From Bacteroidota bacterium (GTDB lineage Bacteria > Bacteroidota > Bacteroidia > B-17B0 > B-17BO), in assembly GCA_025356715.1 (NCBI GenBank), contig JANXRU010000212.1, positions 1-12,714 of the forward strand: a stretch of 12,714 nt of DNA. The letters run 5' to 3'. Below are positions 7,978-12,714 of the stretch, in pieces. The notes beneath the pieces were generated by a model, which was not told the DNA's origin, did not search any database, and saw only the letters and a list, made by a program, of their open reading frames with translations. Within the stretch, counting starts at the first letter, position 1. The number at the start of each line of letters is the position of its first letter. The translations under genes were made by a program, and so were the position numbers.

Positions 7978-8379
7978 TTAGCTTTTAATTAACTTAAAAT
8001 CATCATAACTCCTGATATAATCTTTTTCGTCATATAATTCAGAAGCTAAAACTAATTGAACGGCAATATGGCTATACTGCATCGTGTGCCAACAATATTT
8101 TGGCAGGTACAATCCTTGATTTGGAGACTCTAAAGAAAAGATATTTAAATCACCATTAGGCATTTCAGTATTTACAACTATTCTTCCCAAAGTAGCAATT
8201 AAAATCATTTCAGTTTGATGATGTGCGTGTCTTCCTCGCACCACATTATCAGGAGTGTGATAACTCCAAAACACACGTTTAATATCAAACGGTATATTTT
8301 TTTGATTTTCGGCAACGGATATATATCCTAAGTCAGGCTCACCAAGTTTTGGAAATTCAATAATATGGGGTTGATTCAT
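7978..8379 (-). CDS. FdtA/WxcM-like dTDP-sugar 3,4-ketoisomerase
   Basis: This is a small cupin of the FdtA/QdtA/WxcM-C family, which shifts the keto group of dTDP-4-keto-6-deoxyglucose from C4 to C3 before transamination. At 133 residues it is one cupin domain. Visible family blocks are IPFDIKRVFWSY (29-40), RGRHAHH (48-54) with His51 and His53 matching the catalytic histidine pair of FdtA, SPNQGLYLPKYCWHTM around 85-100, and the C-terminal LASELYDEKDYIRSYDDF. The RVFWSYHTP variant differs from the RVYY-type form I associate with FdtA, so a subfamily with another sugar, or a binding-only role, is possible. Expected partners are an acyltransferase (present, 2 bases downstream) and a PLP aminotransferase (not seen). 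In WxcM the two domains are fused with the acyltransferase first; here they are separate and in the opposite order. An 80-base gap separates it from the DUF2079 gene. Confidence 0.9.
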   Translation of the reverse strand: MNQPHIIEFPKLGEPDLGYISVAENQKNIPFDIKRVFWSYHTPDNVVRGRHAHHQTEMILIATLGRIVVNTEMPNGDLNIFSLESPNQGLYLPKYCWHTMQYSHIAVQLVLASELYDEKDYIRSYDDFKLIKS

Positions 8380-8459
8380 TTTAAATTATTTTGAGGTATA
8401 ACGAAAATGCATTTATTTTGTTTTAGCTTTTTATTTTGTTTTCAAAAAAAGTATAGAAG

Positions 8460-9959
8460 CTATTTTTTTCTTTTTTTAAATAGATAAATTCTTTTTGATG
8501 ACGAAATTGTTTCCCAATTTGGAGATGCTTTATATTCTCTAATTTTTATTTCAAGCTCTTGTCCTGTTATAGGGTATGAAGTATTTGTAGTTGCTAATAA
8601 GATGTATTCGGCATCATGTACATCTGGAAATTGGTAAATATTTTTTCTAAAGGATAAATGTGCGGCAAAAACATTTAAGGCACTTAAGTTCGCATCTGAA
8701 GGGATCAACTTCATGACACGTTTTACTTCTTTTCTATTAAATTCACATTGATAATGCTCTTTTATATAAAAACAGCCATTATACTTACTATAATAAAATG
8801 AATCTCTAATTTCCATTTTATCATATGTAACTTTTATCGTTAAAAAACAAACAACACTAGCTAAAGCAAGTTTAATTTTAGAACTATTAAAATGACTGAT
8901 TCCATCATAAAAACACAAAATAATTATTGGAGCAAATTCAACGGAGTAATGATTACTTATACCCCATTTTCCAAAATCATCATTAAATACTTTTTGAGCA
9001 ATTATTGGAATAAGCATAATTAAATATTGGGGTTTAAATAATAACATCCAACCACCCGACAATAGTAAGCAGCTATATAATTCCATTTTAATATCTTGTA
9101 AATAGCTTACTTGCTGAAGATGATTGAAAAACAAGGCATTAAATATTTTTAAAGGATTATGAATTAAGTTAGATATTATTTCATGTAAATTGTTTCCTAG
9201 AATAGTGTACTTAAAAGCATTATATCCATTTTTTGCCATGATAGGATCCATAGCTGGCATTACTAATTTTATGATTATGATAACATATACTATTGATGAA
9301 AAAGCAAGTAGTAAGGCAAAGTTTCTTTTTGATTTATCTTTAAAGTTTAATAGATATAACCCAAAACAAACAAAGGCTAACCATATTGGCATATTTTCCT
9401 TGCCTATCACAATTAAAATTGCATATAAGATAGTCAACTTTGTTTTTCCTGAGTCGAAATAATAAATAAACCAAGGTATAAGCATTGCCGACACTACATT
9501 ATCATGATAATCAAACGCGAGTGCGGAATGTATTCCGAAAAAAGCCAAATATTGTATCATTGCAAGTTCGGCAATATAGGGTTGATTAAAACGCGTCTTT
9601 ACTATTTTGTAAACACCAACAGCTCCAAATAAAACAGAGAGAATTTGAACTATAAGTAATGTTGGGGTTCCAAATAAATAATAAAGAGGCGAAAGAATCA
9701 CCGTGTATAACGAAAAATGATCCGATAAAAAATTTGTAAACATATAATGCAAATACGGGTAATGGTTTTTGTGAAAATGACCATATTGGTATAAGCAATT
9801 ATTATATATCCCTAAATCAAAGGCGTAAGTTCTATAATTATAATGGTTTACAATAGATATTAAGCTAAAGATGATTCCAAAAAGTAATAGGATGCCATTT
9901 TTAGGAGTTATAATTTTATCAATTAAGAGTTTATATTTTAAATTACCTTTTAGAAACAT
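8460..9959 (-). CDS. DUF2079-type polytopic membrane protein
   Basis: This is a 499-residue integral membrane protein with roughly ten to twelve predicted hydrophobic segments. It matches the pattern of the DUF2079 family (PF09852), whose members are uncharacterised but are structurally GT-C-like and often found in polysaccharide regions. Recognisable blocks are YAFDLGIYNN (45-54), LSDHFSLY (78-85) followed by LSPLYYLFG (89-97), AFDYHDNVVSAMLIPW (148-163) where many members have an FHPE-like motif, and GKENMP (186-191). Asp48 in the first extracytoplasmic loop and the His/Asp cluster near 149-153 are candidates for an active site by analogy with GT-C enzymes; this is inference. The C-terminal part (about 385-499) is more polar. 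The ATG at 9959 is the first in frame after the divergent intergenic region. It is probably first in the minus-strand run, though the 80-base gap to the next gene leaves room for a separate promoter. Confidence 0.82.
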   Translation of the reverse strand: MFLKGNLKYKLLIDKIITPKNGILLLFGIIFSLISIVNHYNYRTYAFDLGIYNNCLYQYGHFHKNHYPYLHYMFTNFLSDHFSLYTVILSPLYYLFGTPTLLIVQILSVLFGAVGVYKIVKTRFNQPYIAELAMIQYLAFFGIHSALAFDYHDNVVSAMLIPWFIYYFDSGKTKLTILYAILIVIGKENMPIWLAFVCFGLYLLNFKDKSKRNFALLLAFSSIVYVIIIIKLVMPAMDPIMAKNGYNAFKYTILGNNLHEIISNLIHNPLKIFNALFFNHLQQVSYLQDIKMELYSCLLLSGGWMLLFKPQYLIMLIPIIAQKVFNDDFGKWGISNHYSVEFAPIIILCFYDGISHFNSSKIKLALASVVCFLTIKVTYDKMEIRDSFYYSKYNGCFYIKEHYQCEFNRKEVKRVMKLIPSDANLSALNVFAAHLSFRKNIYQFPDVHDAEYILLATTNTSYPITGQELEIKIREYKASPNWETISSSKRIYLFKKRKK

Positions 9960-10112
9960 TTAAATTTGATGAAAATCGAAAATGTTGTGAAATTACCAAA
10001 AACATTCACATAAAACTAAAATCAAGCTCTATTTTAATAGGTTATTTGCAATAAATACACCATTTTTTCTTTTGTTTTTTAAAATAAATGACCGTACTTA
10101 TTAAAATTAAAT

Positions 10113-10120
10113 TATTTTTG
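10113..10120 (+). promoter_or_regulatory. Possible Bacteroidota -7 promoter element for the lipoprotein gene
   Basis: The octamer TATTTTTG fits the TAnnTTTG -7 consensus and lies 24 bases before the ATG at 10145, a reasonable leader length. No clean -33 TTG is seen at the usual spacing. It lies in the 185-base divergent region between the DUF2079 gene (minus) and the lipoprotein gene (plus), the natural place for promoters in both directions; I found no equally good match for the minus strand. Confidence 0.35.
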
Positions 10121-10139
10121 TGCGATAAATGATAAATAC

Positions 10140-10167
10140 ATAAAATGACAAACTATAAAATGACAAA
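10140..10167 (+). repeat. 15-bp tandem duplication over the lipoprotein start codon
   Basis: The 13-mer ATAAAATGACAAA occurs twice, at 10140-10152 and 10155-10167, with a period of 15 bases. Each copy carries an in-frame ATG (10145 and 10160) in the same A-rich context, so the gene has two near-identical translation starts five codons apart. Both give a workable lipoprotein signal peptide. Which start is used cannot be decided from sequence; the second yields the shorter and more typical signal (Cys at residue 20). Confidence 0.7.
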
Positions 10168-10717
10168 GATTATTTTTTTTGGAGCTATTTTTTCTAGCTT
10201 AATCCTATTAAATTCGTGTGATGATCAACCTGATATAACAGAAAAGTCTGTGGTGATTGCTACGTTATCTGCAAATGCAGAAGATACGCTTATTGATAAA
10301 GCCTCTCGATTTGAAGGTGAGGCGCATGGTGGAAAATTTGTATATAGAACAGATAGTGCAGTTGAATATGCTGTTCCATTTATTTATGAGTTAAACGACA
10401 GTTTAATTAATTCTGATTTAAGAGTAATTGTTAATTTTTGGGCTAGAGCTAAAACGCCTTTGAAAGGAGATGGTTTTGCTATGTCTTTTCAAGACAAGGA
10501 AAATATAATTTTATGGTCTAATTTTGATCCAATTGTATATGGCGCTAAACCTAATGAGTGGATTAACGTTATTGATAGTATAAACATTACTGGAAATATG
10601 GTTTCAAAATCAGGTTTGCTTTTCAGATGTTTTGCTTATAATCCAAACAAAAAAACAATTATGGATTTTGATGATGTTAGTATTACTATAAAGAAAACTG
10701 TAAAAATAACAGAATAA
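10145..10717 (+). CDS. Small lipoprotein with a probable beta-sandwich domain, function unknown
   Basis: The N-terminus is a lipoprotein signal peptide: a lysine-containing start, the hydrophobic core IIFFGAIFSSLILL, then the lipobox LNSC with Cys25 (Cys20 from the alternative ATG at 10160). After the Cys come two acidic residues (CDDQPD), similar to the acidic lipoprotein export signals that direct lipoproteins to the cell surface in Bacteroidota; surface exposure is therefore inferred. The 165-residue mature part is polar with alternating hydrophobic residues. Blocks such as GGKFVYRTD (62-70), VIVNFWARAKTP (94-105) and DFDDVSITIKK (174-184) resemble galactose-binding-like or CBM-type jelly-roll domains, where a conserved acidic DDV-type strand ends the fold. 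I do not recognise a named family. It lies divergently from the DUF2079 gene and is closed by its own terminator, so it is likely a single-gene transcript. The gene is secure; the fold assignment is tentative. Confidence 0.85.
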   Translation: MTNYKMTKIIFFGAIFSSLILLNSCDDQPDITEKSVVIATLSANAEDTLIDKASRFEGEAHGGKFVYRTDSAVEYAVPFIYELNDSLINSDLRVIVNFWARAKTPLKGDGFAMSFQDKENIILWSNFDPIVYGAKPNEWINVIDSINITGNMVSKSGLLFRCFAYNPNKKTIMDFDDVSITIKKTVKITE

Positions 10718-10739
10718 TCTAATCTTAATTTTAAATTAT

Positions 10740-10774
10740 AAAGCCTTTATTGTTAGTCCAGTAAGGCTTTTTTT
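10740..10774 (+). terminator. Intrinsic terminator after the lipoprotein gene
   Basis: An 8-bp perfect stem, AAAGCCTT (10740-10747) pairing with AAGGCTTT (10763-10770), encloses a 15-base loop and runs into an uninterrupted T run (10768-10774). It starts 22 bases after the lipoprotein stop codon. This is the only clear factor-independent terminator in the window, and it separates the lipoprotein from the following membrane glycosyltransferase gene. Confidence 0.85.
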
Positions 10775-10842
10775 GAGACAATATTCTGGTTTTATCTATG
10801 TTAAAGAAAGATATAGTGTTTATATTCGTAATCTAATAAATT

Positions 10843-12210
10843 ATGATTAGCAATTTAAAATCTCGCTTATTAACATCAAAAACTTCTATCATACTAATTT
10901 TAGTTTTTTGTATGATATTTTTAAAACTCTTTGTAAACTGGGGAGAGATGCACCATCCATTTACTATGGATGTAAATCAATATTATAGTTATTTACCAGC
11001 ATTGTTTAAGCAGCATGATTTAGCTTTTAATATTAATCCAAATAATGTTTGGCTAACACAAACCCCTATTGGTAAAAGTGTACCTATGGTGACATATGGA
11101 ATGAGTTTATTTTATTTGCCTTTTTTTTTATTTGCTGATTTTTTCGCTTCAAAAAATTCTACAGGTTATGAGCCAATTTATAGTTGGACTATTCATACCG
11201 GATGTGTCATTTATGTTTTAATTGGACTTTATTATTGCAAGAAGGTATTATTAAATTGGTTTTCTGATAAAGTAATTGCTATTACATTATTTGTTTTATT
11301 TTTCGGAACAAATTTATTTTGTTATACACTTGTTAATTCTGAATTAACGCACAGTGTTTTGTTTTTTCTCATATCTATGTTTGTGTATTTTGTTTCAAAG
11401 TGGCATCAATCAAATGAAACAAAATATTTTTTGATATTTTGCTTGTTGCTAGGTTTTATAACCTTAATAAGGCCAACAGAGATTATCGTCAGTGTTTTCC
11501 CTATCTTAATAGGAGTTTTTTCGTTTAAACATTTAAAAAAAAAATTATTAACTCTAATTAGGTTAAAGTATATCTTGTTAATTGGTTTTTTTATTTTCTT
11601 AATTCCCATCTTCCCACAATTGTTATATTGGAAAATTCAATCTGGACAATGGTTGTTTTTTTCCTATGGAAGTAATGAGCGCTTTTTTTGGTTACAGCCT
11701 GAATTTTTTAATGTACTATTTAGTTATCGGAAAGGATGGTTGGTTTATAGCCCTCTTATGTTATTGAGTTTGATCGGGTTTATACAATTATTTAAAAAAA
11801 ATAAGGAATTATTTTTTGGTGTAAGTATATATATTGTAATAAATTTATATTTAATTTCTTCTTGGTGGGATTGGGCATTTGGCGGTGCATTTGGCATGCG
11901 CGCATTAGTTCAATCTATTGCAGTTCTTGTAATTCCTTTGGCTTATTGTATTCAATGGTTTTTTGAGGATAATAGTATAAGAACAGTAAAATGGGTAGTG
12001 TATATGGCAATTTTATTTTTTTGTTTTTTAAATATTTTTCAAACAAATTTATATAAGCACGGCATTATAAGTTATGATGGAATGACAAAAGAGGCTTATT
12101 GGTTTACTTTTTTAAAGAAAAATTATTCTAAAGAAGATTTATTACATTTAGAAATGCTAATAAAACATCCTGATTATGCGGCGATGAGACAAGGAAAACG
12201 TGATGAATAG
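10843..12210 (+). CDS. Polytopic membrane protein, probable GT-C-type glycosyltransferase
   Basis: This is a 455-residue integral membrane protein with about ten hydrophobic segments and a short polar C-terminus. After the first segment, an extracytoplasmic loop holds DVNQYYSYLPALF (43-55); Asp43 sits where GT-C enzymes keep their catalytic acid. Other striking blocks are TYGMSLFYLPFF (84-95), LIRPTE (208-213), SYRKGWLVYSP (294-304) and SSWWDWAFGGAFGMRA (339-354), the last rich in aromatic residues. The pattern recalls uncharacterised Bacteroidota membrane glycosyltransferases (GT39/PMT-like), but I cannot name a subfamily. It follows a terminator, so it needs its own promoter; TATATTCG at 10821-10828 is a one-mismatch -7 candidate. 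A DPM1-like GT2 starts 103 bases downstream on the same strand and could provide its lipid-linked donor. The gene contains an A10 run at 11535-11544 and a T9 run at 11121-11129, both in frame as read. Confidence 0.82.
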   Translation: MISNLKSRLLTSKTSIILILVFCMIFLKLFVNWGEMHHPFTMDVNQYYSYLPALFKQHDLAFNINPNNVWLTQTPIGKSVPMVTYGMSLFYLPFFLFADFFASKNSTGYEPIYSWTIHTGCVIYVLIGLYYCKKVLLNWFSDKVIAITLFVLFFGTNLFCYTLVNSELTHSVLFFLISMFVYFVSKWHQSNETKYFLIFCLLLGFITLIRPTEIIVSVFPILIGVFSFKHLKKKLLTLIRLKYILLIGFFIFLIPIFPQLLYWKIQSGQWLFFSYGSNERFFWLQPEFFNVLFSYRKGWLVYSPLMLLSLIGFIQLFKKNKELFFGVSIYIVINLYLISSWWDWAFGGAFGMRALVQSIAVLVIPLAYCIQWFFEDNSIRTVKWVVYMAILFFCFLNIFQTNLYKHGIISYDGMTKEAYWFTFLKKNYSKEDLLHLEMLIKHPDYAAMRQGKRDE

Positions 12211-12313
12211 CTGAAATTGTAAATAGATTAATTAAAATATTTTTTCAGAATTAAATTGGCTGTTTAAATAGTATACATATCATTTTTTTACTTAGTTTAG
12301 AACTCCGTTTAAA

Positions 12314-12714
12314 ATGAAAAAATTATCTATTATAATTCCTGTTTTCAATGAAAAAAACACCATTTTTGATGTTTTGATAAAAGTTGATTCTGTGGTGCTA
12401 CAAAACTACATCGAAAAAGAAATTATAATTGTTGATGATAAATCAACAGATAATTCTCGGTTGGAAATAGAAAGATATATTCAAAATTCCCCAAAAACTA
12501 ATGTTCGGTTTTTAAATCATGAAATAAATAAAGGTAAGGGCGGAGCGATTCATACTGGTATTAAATACGCTACAGGCGATTACGTTATTATACAAGATGC
12601 AGATTTAGAACTTGATCCTAATGAGTATAAGCTATTGATAGATCCAATATTGAAAGGAGAAAGCGATATTGTTTATGGGAGCAGATTTTTAAATCAAAAA
12701 AAACAAGATGAAAC
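12314..12714 (+). CDS. DPM1-like family 2 glycosyltransferase (3' end cut by the window)
   Basis: The first 133 codons of a GT2 are present and the frame is open at the right edge. It begins KLSIIIPVFNEKNT (3-16), followed by IIIVDDKSTDNS (37-48), a variant of the usual VDDGSTD nucleotide-binding motif with Lys instead of Gly; NKGKGGAIHTGI (72-83); ATGDYVIIQDADLELDP (86-102), with the DAD metal-binding motif at 95-97; and IVYGSRF (119-125). This is the dolichol-phosphate-mannose-synthase-like pattern: such enzymes make polyprenyl-phosphate-sugar on the cytoplasmic side, though soluble relatives exist that use other acceptors. C-terminal membrane helices, which would separate these possibilities, are not in view. 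It is distinct from the GtrB-like enzyme at 7385-6456, which has the DLQDP form. The ATG at 12314 is preceded by an A-rich stretch. It probably works with the membrane protein encoded just upstream. Confidence 0.92.
   Translation, partial: MKKLSIIIPVFNEKNTIFDVLIKVDSVVLQNYIEKEIIIVDDKSTDNSRLEIERYIQNSPKTNVRFLNHEINKGKGGAIHTGIKYATGDYVIIQDADLELDPNEYKLLIDPILKGESDIVYGSRFLNQKKQDE

Noticed and set aside
8424..8462. Inverted repeat TAGCTT/AAGCTA with an inner A/T stem after the DUF2079 gene
   Set aside because: The stem is short and almost all A/T, the loop is long, and there is no T tail in the minus direction; chance is likely in this composition.
9190..9462. 90-codon plus-strand open frame opposite the DUF2079 gene
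   Set aside because: It is an antisense shadow with no domain or leader; the minus-strand frame explains the region.
9586..9798. 70-codon minus-strand open frame within the DUF2079 gene in another frame
   Set aside because: It is entirely inside the supported gene and looks like an out-of-frame translation of it.
11406..11609. 67-codon minus-strand open frame opposite the GT-C-like gene
   Set aside because: It arises from poly-A/T stretches of the plus-strand gene and shows no coding character.
12211..12248. CTGAAA/TTTCAG inverted repeat after the GT-C-like gene
   Set aside because: It has a 6-bp stem with a 26-base loop and no following T run, so it is neither a good terminator nor a recognisable operator.
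12293..12300. TAGTTTAG as a -7 promoter element for the last GT2 gene
   Set aside because: It has one mismatch to TAnnTTTG at an important position and no TTG at the -33 spacing; background frequency is high in A+T-rich DNA.

Overview
The window looks like a piece of a Bacteroidota chromosome, probably Flavobacteriia or a relative. This rests on very A+T-rich DNA, start codons set in A-rich leaders with no obvious Shine-Dalgarno sequence, possible TAnnTTTG-type -7 promoter elements, a lipoprotein whose Cys is followed by acidic residues, and protein families typical of that phylum. No RNA gene, insertion sequence, integrase, CRISPR array or replication origin is visible. Genes are closely packed, with no gene-free stretch over 300 bases.

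Layout. (1) Plus strand, 1-4762: a polytopic membrane protein of unknown function whose frame is open to the left edge; the B subunit of a 3-oxoacid CoA-transferase (complete active-site motif, A subunit not in view); an AlgI-like MBOAT O-acyltransferase; and an AlgJ/AlgX-like SGNH protein. The last two form an obvious two-gene O-acetylation unit. (2) Minus strand, 9959-4789 (read leftwards): a DUF2079-type membrane protein; then a close-packed run of a FdtA/WxcM-like sugar 3,4-ketoisomerase, a hexapeptide-repeat acyltransferase, a GtrB-like polyprenyl-phosphate glycosyltransferase, and a GT-C (ArnT/PMT-like) membrane glycosyltransferase. The minus run meets the plus run tail to tail with only 26 bases between stop codons. 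(3) Plus strand, 10145-12714: a small lipoprotein closed by a clear intrinsic terminator, a second large GT-C-like membrane protein, and the 5' part of a second DPM1-like GT2 that runs off the right edge.

The working interpretation is a cell-envelope glycan locus. The GT2 enzymes would charge polyprenyl phosphate with a sugar on the cytoplasmic face, and the GT-C-like membrane proteins would transfer sugar on the periplasmic face. The ketoisomerase and hexapeptide acyltransferase would contribute a modified deoxy-sugar, and the MBOAT/SGNH pair would O-acetylate a glycan in the periplasm or at the surface. Only the family assignments are visible in the sequence; the glycan, the acceptor and the linkage between modules are inference. 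The CoA-transferase subunit is metabolic and appears to be a neighbour rather than a partner.

I did not find convincing evidence of a wholly new system. The points most worth a second look are: an Asp-less GIHW motif in the SGNH protein; the ketoisomerase/acyltransferase pair without its usual aminotransferase; the orphan CoA-transferase subunit; long homopolymer tracts inside envelope genes; and a lipoprotein with a duplicated start-codon region.
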